Part shown: positions 53,783-62,460 of the stretch, one piece after another
Numbering within the stretch: position 1 is the stretch's first letter
Layout of the letters: the number at the start of each line of letters is the position of its first letter
Source of the DNA: Paralimibaculum aggregatum
GTDB taxonomy: Bacteria; Pseudomonadota; Alphaproteobacteria; Rhodobacterales; Rhodobacteraceae
Length of the DNA stretch: 64,000 nt
Direction: 5' to 3'
Assembly: GCF_030270585.1 (NCBI RefSeq)
Contig: NZ_BSYI01000008.1
Coordinates: 1 to 64,000, forward strand
Translations under genes and position numbers: made by a program
The notes under the pieces: model-generated
What the model was told of the DNA's origin: nothing
Database searches by the model: none
What the model saw: the letters and a program-made list of their open reading frames with translations, nothing else

Positions 53783-54670
53783 CTAGGCGCCCGGCAGCGG
53801 CGGTTCGGGGTCGTCGCGGGCATCCTCGAGGCTCAGGCGGTCCGGCACCCGGGCGAGCCGCAGCTGGAAGGCACCGCTGCGCTCGTCGATCTCCAGCAGC
53901 GCGGGCCGGCCGGAGGCGCCAGCCGGCGACCGGCGGAGCCCCGCATAGGCGAGGGGGGTCACGTCACCGCCGGCGGGGCGCAGCAGGCCGAGGGCGCCCG
54001 AGGCCGGGTCCCGCGTCACCGAGACATCCTCGCCGAGCACGCAGCCCTGCGTGCAGCCGGCCGCGATCCCGAGCGCGAACCCGCCTGCGCGTGCCGGTGC
54101 CTGTCCGCGCGCCGCCATCTCCGCAAGCGCGGCCTCGTGCCGGCGCGCATGAAAGAGGGAGTAGCGGGTGCCTCCGAGCGCCGGCGCCGGCGCCGCGGCA
54201 GCCGCCTTGTCGAGCAGGGCGAAGAGCCGGCCCGGCGCGGCGCCGTGGCGCTCGGCCGAGGAGGCCGGCCCGAAGGCGCCGAACCGATGCAGCCGCCGCG
54301 CGGAGACCGGCAGCACCATATGTTCGCGCGCGGCCGGCTCGGTCCGCACCTCGCAGCACACGCCGACCACGCGCGGGCAGGGCTGCGCCGCGGTCAGGTC
54401 CGGCGCGGTGGCGGCGAGCCAGAGATGCGCCCGCGCCACCGTTTCCGCCTCATAGCCCAGCCGGAAGCGCCCGACCCCGTCGCTGGCCGCCGAGCCGACG
54501 CGGCTGAGCTCGAAACCCTTCCACCCGGCGCCAGAAAGCTCGTCCCATTGCGACTCGTCGAGAACATGGGCCGGCACCGCCCGTTCCGGCGTGGCATAGA
54601 CATGGACCGTGAGCGACGGCAGGCCGGCCTGCCCGCCCGCAAGCACGATCTGCCCGGAGACCTCGTTCAT
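53783..54670 (-). CDS. Protein with transthyretin/carboxypeptidase-regulatory-like N-terminal domain
   Basis: 295 residues. The N-terminus (SGQIVLAGGQAGLPSLTVHV; SDGVGRFRLGYE; HLWLAATAP) has the strand pattern of prealbumin-like carboxypeptidase regulatory domains, which are seen in many secreted or surface multi-domain proteins. The rest, about 110-295, is unassigned. There is no signal peptide. ATG 54670 is chosen because upstream codons are non-conserved in character. It is the first gene of a three-gene transcription unit (41 bp, then 3 bp spacing). The N-terminal domain is a pattern call; the role is unknown. Confidence 0.7.
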   Translation of the reverse strand: MNEVSGQIVLAGGQAGLPSLTVHVYATPERAVPAHVLDESQWDELSGAGWKGFELSRVGSAASDGVGRFRLGYEAETVARAHLWLAATAPDLTAAQPCPRVVGVCCEVRTEPAAREHMVLPVSARRLHRFGAFGPASSAERHGAAPGRLFALLDKAAAAAPAPALGGTRYSLFHARRHEAALAEMAARGQAPARAGGFALGIAAGCTQGCVLGEDVSVTRDPASGALGLLRPAGGDVTPLAYAGLRRSPAGASGRPALLEIDERSGAFQLRLARVPDRLSLEDARDDPEPPLPGA

Positions 54671-55550
54671 CCTGCCCCCCGCGAAATTCCGTCCGGCCCC
54701 GAGCCTAGCACATCTTTCCGTTGCGGCAGCGAGTTCGATCGCGCGGATGGCCTCCGATCCGCATGGCCGGTAGGGTGCCGCCGTTGGCGCCAGATCGCGA
54801 ACCGGCCGGCCGGTCCCGATGCCATTCCGGGATATCTCCCGACCTTCCGAGAAAGGGCGAGACGGCGCCGACATTGCCGATTATCCCGTCGTTCGCCGCA
54901 CCCGCAAGGATATCCGGCCCCGCGGCAATGCTCCCTTGAGCAGGCGGGACGGCATCTGTCGGGCTGCCGGCAGGATTGGCGCCCGGCGGCTCATTGGGGT
55001 CGCCACTCGTATCCGCTGCGGACGGGGAGGTGCCCATCGTTGCTCCCGGTAGGACTGCCTCCGGTTCCGCAACGAATCTGTTGAGGTCTTGATGGCGCGC
55101 GCTGTCGTTGGAACCACAGGCGCCATGCCCGCGGATCAGCCGATCGATTCCTGCCGCCAGCAATGCGGAGACCATCGTGTCGCGACGTCCAGTTCCGCGC
55201 CCGCATCAATCAGGGAAGGGATCGTCTTCTGCCCGCCCGTGCGGACAGCTTCCTGCGGGCCGCCGGTGCTTGGCGGAGCGGCAGGACGGGCGGGAGGCGT
55301 TGCCAGCAGGTCGCCGGGGAACGGGCAGGGCGAGGGCATGTATCGCAAAGACACGCAGGGGCCTTCGCTTCCGGCCGCACGATCCAGCCTGCTCTCGGGT
55401 CGGAGCGGTGCGTCTCCCGATGTGACCCGGGCAAATCGCCGGGGATCGCGATCCTCGGGACCCGCCGCGCGTGGCGGTTCCGGGGCGCCCGGCCCGATCA
55501 CCCTGCGCGAGATCGTCCGCCGAGCGGCGGAGCGATCCGCCGGGGGCCGG
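54671..55550. other. 880 bp without a confident gene
   Basis: This region should contain the promoter of the three-gene unit at 54670. A minus-strand frame (54705-55175) encodes a Pro/Gly/Ala/Asp-rich product and another (55136-55501) a Pro/Arg-rich one; neither shows a fold or family pattern. Third-position GC bias is weaker than in the neighbouring genes. I see no repeat, IS end or RNA gene. Confidence 0.4.
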
Positions 55551-56510
55551 TCAGATCGTCACGGTAAAGGCCAGGTCGAAGACCCTGTGGCCGGTCTGCA
55601 CGCCATGGCGCCAGAGGAAACGCTTCCGCGCCAGGAAGGGCAGCTGCTTGATCCTCGCGAAGTCGCTGCAGAAGCGCGTGGCGGGGCTGTCCGGATCCCC
55701 CGGGAACCGCTCCAGCAGTGCGGCGGCCTGGCGCGCGCGGTCGATCACGGTCCGCTGGAGCCCCATCAGCATCTTCGGCTTGGTCACCAGCAGGCCGAAC
55801 GCCCGGTTCATCGTCACCGAGCCGGGCGAGCCGAGCGCATTGCCGCCGTGCTGCCGATAGAGCACGGTTGCCCTGTCGGTCTCGACGATGTGCCCGGTGC
55901 GCCAGGCGACGGCGCCGCACCACCAGTCATGCATCATCGCGCTGTCGGGGATCGGCAGGGCCGCCGAGCGGAGCGCCGCGTTCCCGATCATCGCGCAGCC
56001 GGTGACGCAGTTCCTGATCAGCAGGCCACCGGTTCGCCCGAGCTGCGCCGAGGCGATCTGCTGGCGGGCCCAGAACGAGGGCGCGATCGGCGCGAGCGCC
56101 TCGTCCACCACCCGGAGATCGCTGTGCACGAGGAGAGGGGTCTGCGTGCCGCGTGCCCCCTCGGCCTCCTGCATCAGCGCGAGCAAATGGGAGATCTTGT
56201 CGGGCAGCCAGACATCGTCCTGGTCGCAGAACAGGAAATAGGGGGCGTCGGAGGCCGCCAGCAGCGCCGCGAAGCTGCCGGCCGCGCCGAGATTGGACCC
56301 GCCGGGATCGATCGCCAGAAACGCTTCCGGGCGCCCCGCCGCCCAGCCCTCGACGAGCTCGCGCGAGCCGTCGCTCGAGCCGTCGTCGCGCAGGATCAGC
56401 CGCCAGCGCCGATGGCTCTGGGCCGCGAGCGATTCCAGGAGCTCCGGCAGGAAGCGCGCGCCGTTATAGGTCGCGAGCAGGATGTCCACGGGCGCGTCGG
56501 ATGCCGTCAT
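55551..56510 (-). CDS. GT2-family glycosyltransferase
   Basis: 319 residues. The GT-A fold begins VDILLATYNGARFLPELLES with RLILRDDGSSDGS for nucleotide-sugar binding; FLFCDQDDVWLPDKI contains the metal-binding DxD-like acidic cluster, and MMHDWWCGAVAW a typical acceptor-side motif. The pattern is close to rhamnosyltransferases of O-antigen and capsule synthesis (RgpF/WbbL-like). It stands alone, with no other polysaccharide gene in the window. Unassigned gaps flank it on both sides. Start ATG 56510 is the first good start before the conserved strand. Confidence 0.9.
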   Translation of the reverse strand: MTASDAPVDILLATYNGARFLPELLESLAAQSHRRWRLILRDDGSSDGSRELVEGWAAGRPEAFLAIDPGGSNLGAAGSFAALLAASDAPYFLFCDQDDVWLPDKISHLLALMQEAEGARGTQTPLLVHSDLRVVDEALAPIAPSFWARQQIASAQLGRTGGLLIRNCVTGCAMIGNAALRSAALPIPDSAMMHDWWCGAVAWRTGHIVETDRATVLYRQHGGNALGSPGSVTMNRAFGLLVTKPKMLMGLQRTVIDRARQAAALLERFPGDPDSPATRFCSDFARIKQLPFLARKRFLWRHGVQTGHRVFDLAFTVTI

Positions 56511-56827
56511 TGCCGTCCGGGCGCAGATGTGCCGCCACCCATGTCGTCCCTCCCTCGCCGCGGGCGATGGCCGGACAAGACCACAGGCCGACGGCCTTCG
56601 CAAGCCATCGGGGTGCGCCTGGCTGCGGAATGCAGGCGCCGGGTCATGGGGCTGGCCTCCGCGCGCGGCGATCGGCGTGCGGTCTCTCCCGCCCCGCTCG
56701 TGAAACGGTGGTGGCGGAGGCATGCCGGTGCAGATGCCGAGGCGCCCGCCTTGCCGCGTGCCGCTCGCCCTGCGGCCGATTACCGGGCAGCGCGGGCGAT
56801 CATCCGCGGTGCCTGCCGGATGCGGCG
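56511..56827. other. 317 bp without a gene
   Basis: Between the end of the Rieske gene and the glycosyltransferase start. The reading frames here are short and without family patterns. It presumably holds the glycosyltransferase promoter. No repeat or terminator with a T-tract was recognised. Confidence 0.4.
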
Positions 56828-57958
56828 TCAGGCTTCGGCGTATCGCGCGATGGCATCGAGATAGCGACTGTGGAAGTGGCGCATGGCATGTTCGGAGAGA
56901 CCGTGCGCCTCCGGGTCGGTGACATACCAGCCCCGCTCGAAGCCCATCGAGCGCATGCCGCGCTGGACGCTCTCGCAGAGGCTCCGGTCCTCCCGGCTGA
57001 CGACATTGACCGACCAGTCCGACCGGGCGCGGTGGCGCTCCATCATGCCGGCATCGGTCGGCTCCGCCACGATCAGCGACAGCGTGCGGCGCTCGGTGCG
57101 GTCCGGCGTCACCGGATCGAGGCGCGAGGCGTAGAAGCCGGGCACGCCGGGGAACTGCCCGAGCACCGTGTTGGGGAACAGCCACCAGAAATGGCCCACC
57201 GTCACGTCGTGCTCGAGATCGAGCGGGAAGGCCGCGTTGTCGGCCTTCATCGCGGTCGGTGCGACCTGGAAGGTGTGGTTGGGGAAGAGCGCGAAGCGCG
57301 ACCCGGAGATGCGCATCAGGTCGTCGAAGGAGCGGTGCGCCGGGCCGCAATGGTGGCATTCGAGGTAGTTGTCAAGCAGAACCTTCCAGTTGGCCTCGCA
57401 GCGATAGCTGTGGCCGAGGGCGGGCCCGTCCTCCGGCACCATCGCGGCAAGCCCCGGCACATGGGCGCGAATCTGCGCCTCCAGCCCCGGTGCATGCTCG
57501 GCGAGCGCCGGCGCCTGGCCGGAAAGGTTGACGAAGAGGAACCCCGCGAGCCGGTCGAGGCGGATCTCGGCCAGCCCGATCGCGGCGCGTGCCGGTGCCT
57601 CGGTGGTGCGCGTCCGCCGCATGCCGCGCAGGGTGCCGTCGAGGCCGAAGCTCCAGGCGTGATAGGGGCAGGTCAGCACGCGGCGGTTGCCGTCCTCGGC
57701 GACGAGGCGGTGGCCGCGATGCGGGCAGACGTTGAAGAAGGCCCGGATCGCGCCGTCATGGCCATGGACCAGCACGATGTCTTGCCCGCCGACCTCGGTG
57801 GTGAGCAGATCCCCCGGCGCCGGAAGCTGCGCCGCATGGCCGGCAAGCTGCCAGCTGTCGAGGAGGAGCCGGCGTTCGGCCTCCAGCACCGCCTCGTCGG
57901 TGTAGTATCGCGCGGGCAGCGTGCGCTGCGTGGCCTCCGGCGACAGGGGGGTGTTCAT
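56828..57958 (-). CDS. Rieske non-heme iron oxygenase, large subunit (GbcA/CntA-like)
   Basis: 376 residues. The Rieske centre is CPHRGH (C78, H80) and CPYHAW (C97, H100). The catalytic domain contains DNYLECHHCGPAH with Fe ligands H203 and H208, and EDRSLCESVQRG supplies Asp323 as the third ligand. Glycine-betaine and carnitine monooxygenases share this architecture; they demethylate or cleave quaternary amines. No ferredoxin-reductase subunit is encoded in the window, so an electron donor must come from elsewhere. It is 11 bp after the class II aldolase gene and shares its LysR-linked promoter. Confidence 0.92.
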   Translation of the reverse strand: MNTPLSPEATQRTLPARYYTDEAVLEAERRLLLDSWQLAGHAAQLPAPGDLLTTEVGGQDIVLVHGHDGAIRAFFNVCPHRGHRLVAEDGNRRVLTCPYHAWSFGLDGTLRGMRRTRTTEAPARAAIGLAEIRLDRLAGFLFVNLSGQAPALAEHAPGLEAQIRAHVPGLAAMVPEDGPALGHSYRCEANWKVLLDNYLECHHCGPAHRSFDDLMRISGSRFALFPNHTFQVAPTAMKADNAAFPLDLEHDVTVGHFWWLFPNTVLGQFPGVPGFYASRLDPVTPDRTERRTLSLIVAEPTDAGMMERHRARSDWSVNVVSREDRSLCESVQRGMRSMGFERGWYVTDPEAHGLSEHAMRHFHSRYLDAIARYAEA

Positions 57959-57969
57959 GTTGCGGCCTC

Positions 57970-58725
57970 TCAGCCTGCGTAGTCGCATCCCTCGTGGTCG
58001 AGGATTTCCTTGAGCTCGGTGAAATGGCGCTCGCCCTGGCCGGGATAGGATTCGAGCTCCTGCGCGGTCTTCTCGGCGATCTCGTGCGACAGCACGCGCA
58101 GCGGGCGCCCGGTCTGCAGCGCGCGGATATAGGTCTCGGCGGCGCGCTCGAAGTAGTAGAGCCGGTTGAAGGTGTCGGCGACGCTCGAGCCGATCACCAG
58201 CACGCCGTGATTGCCCATGATCATCACCTTGACCTTCGGGTCGGTGAGCAGCGCGGCGCAGCGCTTGCCCTCGTCCTCGAAGGCCAGGCCGCCATAGGCG
58301 TCGTCGACCACGTGGCGCCCGTAGAACGTGGCGCAGTTCTGGTCGATCGGCGGCAGCGAGCTGTCCTCGAGGCAGGCCAGCACGGTGGCGTGGATCGAGT
58401 GCACATGCATCACGCAGCGGGCATGCGGGCAGAGCCGGTGGATCGAGGCATGCAGGCCCCAGGCGGTCGGGTCGGGGGCGTCCGGCGCCTCCATCGCGCG
58501 CGCGTCGTTGGCGTCGAGCAGCAACAGCTCGGAAGCCTTTATCCGGCTGAAATGCCGCTGGTTCGGGTTCATCAGGAAGCGGGTGCCGTCCTCGTTGACG
58601 GCGAGGCTGAAATGGTTCGCCACCGCCTCGTGCATGTCGAGCCTGGCGGCCCAGCGGAAGGCGGCGGCCATGTCCACCCGCTCGTCCCAGTGGGTCAGGT
58701 TGGCGGTGTCTTTCGCGTCGAGCAT
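57970..58725 (-). CDS. Class II aldolase/adducin family protein
   Basis: 251 residues. FRWAARLDMHEAVANHFSLA starts the fold, HARCVMHVHSIHATVLA provides the metal-binding HxH, and VKVMIMGNHGVLVIG the third metal-ligand region. Family members are fuculose-phosphate-type aldolases, decarboxylases and diverged enzymes acting on non-phosphorylated hydroxy acids. Start ATG 58725 has GGAGG 7 bp upstream; the open frame continues upstream without conservation. It is first in the operon with the Rieske oxygenase and may cleave or decarboxylate the oxygenase product. Confidence 0.9.
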   Translation of the reverse strand: MLDAKDTANLTHWDERVDMAAAFRWAARLDMHEAVANHFSLAVNEDGTRFLMNPNQRHFSRIKASELLLLDANDARAMEAPDAPDPTAWGLHASIHRLCPHARCVMHVHSIHATVLACLEDSSLPPIDQNCATFYGRHVVDDAYGGLAFEDEGKRCAALLTDPKVKVMIMGNHGVLVIGSSVADTFNRLYYFERAAETYIRALQTGRPLRVLSHEIAEKTAQELESYPGQGERHFTELKEILDHEGCDYAG

Positions 58726-58837
58726 CTCGTGTCCTCCAATCAGCCTGCCCCTTGCGTGCCATGTTGCCCGCGGACTGACAAACAATGGAATCCGCGTTAT
58801 GGCATTAATCAGACTTATGCATCGGTAATGAGCACCC

Positions 58838-59722
58838 ATGTCCGCCGACGGCCTGCCCCCGCTGACCTGGCTGCGCGCCTTCGAGGCGAGCGCACGGCAC
58901 CTCTCCTTCACCCGCGCGGCGGCGGAGCTCAACCTCACCCAGTCGGCCATCAGCCAGCATGTCCGCAGCCTCGAGGCCTTCCTCGGGCACGAGCTCTTCA
59001 CCCGCCGCACCCGCGCCATCGCGCTGACCGAGGCGGGGGGCAGCTACCTGCCGGTGGTGCGCGAGGCCTTCGACCTGCTGGCGGCGGGCACGCTGGCCTT
59101 CACCGGCGGCGGGCAGGGGCGCAACCTCGTGCTCCAGTGCAACATGGGCTTCTCGGTGCTGTGGCTGGCGCCGCGGCTGCACCGGCTGCATGCCCGCCAC
59201 CCCTGGCTCGTGCTCAACATCGTCACGCCGATCTGGGACCCCGACCGCCATGCGGCGAAGGCCGCCGTTGAGATCCGGTTCGGCCGCGAGGCCGAGATGT
59301 CGGCCAGCGCCGAGCGGCTGTCGCAGGAGCGCTTCTACCCGGTCTGCCGCCCGGATTTCCAAGCCGGCAGGCCGGATCCCGAGACCGCCCGGCTGCTCGA
59401 CTGCGCCGGGCTGACGGGCACCTGGAGCGCCTGGTTCCGCAGCCAGGGATGGCCCTTCGCCCGCGATGGCGAGGTCACGCTCACCTCCACCTTCGTGATC
59501 GCGATCCAGGCGGCGCTGCACGGCGCCGGCATGGCCATGGCGCATGACATGCTGGTGGCCGACCTCCTGCGCGAGGGCAGGCTGATTCGCCCGTTCGGGC
59601 ACGCGCCGCCGATGGCGGAGGCCTATTACCTGATGCCGCCGCCGAGCCATGCCGCGACGCCGGCCTCGGTCGCCTTCGTCGAGTGGCTGCGGGAGGAGAT
59701 CGCGGATCGTCTGCCGCCCTGA
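58838..59722 (+). CDS. LysR-family regulator, GcvA-like
   Basis: 294 residues. PPLTWLRAFEASARHLSFTR and AELNLTQSAISQHVRSLEAF give the helix-turn-helix; VLWLAPRLHRLHARHPWLVL starts the effector domain. It is divergent from the aldolase-Rieske operon across 112 bp containing an AATGG...GCATT dyad (58783-58805), a possible LysR target, and so is the probable regulator of that operon. Confidence 0.93.
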   Translation: MSADGLPPLTWLRAFEASARHLSFTRAAAELNLTQSAISQHVRSLEAFLGHELFTRRTRAIALTEAGGSYLPVVREAFDLLAAGTLAFTGGGQGRNLVLQCNMGFSVLWLAPRLHRLHARHPWLVLNIVTPIWDPDRHAAKAAVEIRFGREAEMSASAERLSQERFYPVCRPDFQAGRPDPETARLLDCAGLTGTWSAWFRSQGWPFARDGEVTLTSTFVIAIQAALHGAGMAMAHDMLVADLLREGRLIRPFGHAPPMAEAYYLMPPPSHAATPASVAFVEWLREEIADRLPP

Positions 59723-59851
59723 GCCGGCGGCGTGACAACGCGGGGGAAAGGGTGCCAGTATGCGCGCCCCTGCGCCTGACCCGGCGGGAGACGCCCGAGA
59801 GGCCAGGGATGGAAACGGTCGCGGCGGGCAGCAAGGAACCGGGGCAGAGGA

Positions 59852-60904
59852 TTGGCAACGAAGCGACATGGCGCCCCCGTCACCCTGCGAGACGTCGCCC
59901 GCGCGGTCGGCGTCGACGTCTCCACCGTCTCGCGGGTGCTGCAGAACAAGGGCCGGGTCGCCGACGACACCCGCAAGCGGATCCTCGAGACCGCCGAGCG
60001 CCTCGGCTATCAGGGCAACCCGGTGGCGCGGGCGCTCAAGACCGCGCGCTCCTCGACCATCCTGATGGTGGTGCCGCAGATCGAGAACCCGATCTTCGCC
60101 TCCGCCATCATCGCCGCCGAGATCGAGGCCCGGCGCGCCGGCTATGCCCTGCTGGTGGCCTATGACCAGGGCGGCATGGGCAGCGAGATCATCGAGGACA
60201 TCTCGCGCCACAGCATGATCGAGGGCGTGATCATCGCCAGCTTCGACGAGGACGACCCGCTCCGCCAGACGCTGGCGAGCACCAATCGCCCGCATGTCAT
60301 CATCAACCGCGTGCTGGCCGGGGACCCGGACTGCATCGCCATGGACACCCGCACCGCGGCGCGGATCGGCGTCGAGCACCTGGTGCGCCTCGGCCACCGG
60401 CGGATCGGCCATCTCGCGGGCCGGCTCGGCCGCTTCAACGGCGAGGCGCGGCGGCAGGGCTGGGCCGATGCGATGGCGGCGGCGGGCCTGCCGCCTGCCG
60501 CGGAGCTGGTGGCGGAGGCGGGCTATTACCCCGACCGTGTGCCCGATGCGGTCGACCGCCTGCTGGCGGCCGGCGTCACGGCGATCCATGCCGCGACGCT
60601 GCTGACCGGGGCGGCGGCGATCGCGCGCCTGCATGTCCGCGGTGTCCGGGTGCCGGACGAGGTTTCGGTGGTGACGATGCATGACGACCTGCTGGCCCGC
60701 GTCGCCTATCCCGCGATCACCACCGTGGAGCTGCCCACCGAGGAGATGGGCCGGGCCGCGGTGCGCCGGCTGGTCGGGCTCGTCGATGCCGCGCGCGGGC
60801 GGCGCAAGGCCGAGGGAGATCCCGAAGGGACTGGCGGCGGCGTGCTGCTGCTGCCGCCGGGCCAGCTCGTCGAACGCGACTCGACCGCCGCCCCGCCTGC
60901 CTGA
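59852..60904 (+). CDS. LacI-family transcriptional regulator
   Basis: 350 residues. The hinge-helix DNA-binding domain is VTLRDVARAVGVDVSTVSRV, LQNKGRVADDTRKRILETAERLGY, and a periplasmic-binding-protein-like sensor follows (STILMVVPQIENPIFASAI; DCIAMDTRTAARIGVEHLVRLGHRRI). The proposed start is a TTG at 59852, since no ATG or GTG lies in frame upstream of the conserved domain; the ribosome-binding site is not ideal. It controls sugar or polyol genes: a consensus LacI palindrome lies 46 bp after its stop, before the FAD oxidase operon. Confidence 0.93.
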   Translation: MATKRHGAPVTLRDVARAVGVDVSTVSRVLQNKGRVADDTRKRILETAERLGYQGNPVARALKTARSSTILMVVPQIENPIFASAIIAAEIEARRAGYALLVAYDQGGMGSEIIEDISRHSMIEGVIIASFDEDDPLRQTLASTNRPHVIINRVLAGDPDCIAMDTRTAARIGVEHLVRLGHRRIGHLAGRLGRFNGEARRQGWADAMAAAGLPPAAELVAEAGYYPDRVPDAVDRLLAAGVTAIHAATLLTGAAAIARLHVRGVRVPDEVSVVTMHDDLLARVAYPAITTVELPTEEMGRAAVRRLVGLVDAARGRRKAEGDPEGTGGGVLLLPPGQLVERDSTAAPPA

Positions 60905-60912
60905 CTGGGTGC

Positions 60913-60961
60913 TTGACAGCCTCCTCGCGACCTGTTTCAACGGCGTTGAGCAAACGTTTGC
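60913..60961 (+). promoter_or_regulatory. Promoter with LacI-type operator
   Basis: TTGACA at 60913-60918 is a consensus -35 box; a weak -10 (TTTCAA) lies near 60935. The perfect 12-bp palindrome GCAAACGTTTGC occupies 60950-60961, where it would cover the transcription start. A central CG within AAACGTTT is the hallmark of LacI/GalR operators. It lies between the LacI gene and the operon of FAD oxidase, kinase and ABC ATPase. Confidence 0.75.
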
Positions 60962-61002
60962 GCAAGCAGATGGCGCCGAGAATGGATGGGAGGAACCGCA
61001 CC

Positions 61003-62460
61003 TTGAACGATCACGACCTCGCCGCTGAATTCGCCGGGCTGATCGGCGCGGAGCATGTCCTCACCGAGGAGGAGGCGCGCGCGGGCTATGCCCACGACCG
61101 GCTGCCCTATGCCAATTTCCGGGCGCGGGAGGGGGCGCGGGTCGGAACCCTGCCGGCGCTGGTGGTACGCCCCGCCACGGCGGAGCAGGTGGCGGCGATC
61201 GTGCGCCTCGCCGCCGAGCGGGACGCGCCGGTGATCCCCTATGGCAGCGGCTCGGGCGTGCTCGGCGGCACCATCCCGCTCGGCAACGAGCTGATGCTCG
61301 ACATGCAGCGCATGGACCGGATCACGGCGATCGACACCGAGAACAACCTCGTCACCGTGCAGGCGGGGATGAATGGCGGCGCCTTCGAGGCGGCGCTCAA
61401 CGAGAAGGGCTATACCGCGGGCCACCTGCCGCAGTCGCTCACCATCTCGACCACCGGCGGCTGGGCCGCCTGCCGCGGCGGCGGTCAGGAATCGAGCCGC
61501 TTCGGCAAGATCGAGAACATCGTCGTCGGCCTCAAGGCGGTGCTGCCGGACGGCCGGGTGATGGAGGTCCGGCCGCTGCCGAAGCGCGCCACCGGGCCGT
61601 CGGTGCTCGACCTCATCGTCGGCAACGAGGGCACGCTGGCGATCATCACCGAGCTGACGCTGCGGATCTGGAAGCTGCCGGAGGCCGAGGAGCGGCTGGT
61701 CTTCGCGATGCCGGCGCGCGCCGCGGCGCTGGAGCTGGCCAAGCGCATCATGCAGGCCGGGCTGCACCCGCGGATCGTGCGGCTCTACGACGAGAAGGAG
61801 ACCGCCGGCCGCACCAAGGGCATCGCCGCCTTCGGGACGCGCCCGGTGATGGCCAACATCGTGATGTGCGGCGAGCCCTCCATCGCCGCGGCCGAGGCCG
61901 AGCTGGTGCGGCGCCTCGCGGCGGAGGCGGATGCCGTGGAGACCGAGACCCGGCCCTTCGACGAATGGCGCGAGAACCGCTACCACTCGATCACCAAGCA
62001 GTGGCTCGACAAGGGCTACTACAACGACACGGTCGAGGTGACCGTGAACTGGTCGCAGGCCGCGGCGCTCTACGACACCATCGCGGCGCAGGTCGCCGGG
62101 CTGCACCCGGAGGCGCATTTCAGCGCGCACTGGTCGCATGTCTATCCGGAGGGGGTCTGTCAGTACATGACCTTCCGCCTGCCGCCGATGGCGCAGTCGG
62201 AGGCGTTGCCAATCCATGCCAGGATGTGGGAGATCGCCGAGGGCGAGACGCTGGCCCATGGCGGATCCATCGCGCATCACCACGGCAGCGGCCTCTTCCG
62301 CGGCCCCTGGATGGATGGCGAGCACGGCGTCGGCATGGACCTGCTGCGCCGGATCAAGGCGGCCATCGACCCGCAGAACCTGTTCAACCCGGGCAAGCTC
62401 GGCTTCGCCCCGCGCGACGGCGCGGTGGACCCCTATCGCGACCGGAGTGCCAATGTCTGA
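61003..62460 (+). CDS. FAD-binding oxidase/dehydrogenase (PCMH-type, GlcD/AGPS-like)
   Basis: 485 residues. The PCMH-type FAD domain includes PALVVRPATAEQVAAIVRLA, VIPYGSGSGVLGGTIPLG and LPQSLTISTTGGWAACRGGG. The C-terminal FAD-oxidase domain ends with GGSIAHHHGSGLFRGPWM and LFNPGKLG. This combination is common in 2-hydroxy-acid and alkylglycerone-phosphate-synthase-like oxidases. A TTG start at 61003 is preferred because GGGAGGA lies 8 bp upstream; ATGs at 60970 and 60982 lack a site and the first nearly abuts the operator. It overlaps the kinase gene by 8 bp. It likely oxidises a polyol, hydroxy acid or phosphorylated derivative. Confidence 0.9.
   Translation: MNDHDLAAEFAGLIGAEHVLTEEEARAGYAHDRLPYANFRAREGARVGTLPALVVRPATAEQVAAIVRLAAERDAPVIPYGSGSGVLGGTIPLGNELMLDMQRMDRITAIDTENNLVTVQAGMNGGAFEAALNEKGYTAGHLPQSLTISTTGGWAACRGGGQESSRFGKIENIVVGLKAVLPDGRVMEVRPLPKRATGPSVLDLIVGNEGTLAIITELTLRIWKLPEAEERLVFAMPARAAALELAKRIMQAGLHPRIVRLYDEKETAGRTKGIAAFGTRPVMANIVMCGEPSIAAAEAELVRRLAAEADAVETETRPFDEWRENRYHSITKQWLDKGYYNDTVEVTVNWSQAAALYDTIAAQVAGLHPEAHFSAHWSHVYPEGVCQYMTFRLPPMAQSEALPIHARMWEIAEGETLAHGGSIAHHHGSGLFRGPWMDGEHGVGMDLLRRIKAAIDPQNLFNPGKLGFAPRDGAVDPYRDRSANV

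Noticed and set aside
47907-53786. A 1959-codon open frame on the plus strand antisense to the LysR-to-cassette region
   Set aside because: Its product is low-complexity (Arg, Gly, Ala, His, Asp-rich) without family patterns. It mirrors the codon periodicity of the minus-strand genes, the usual artefact of GC-rich DNA.
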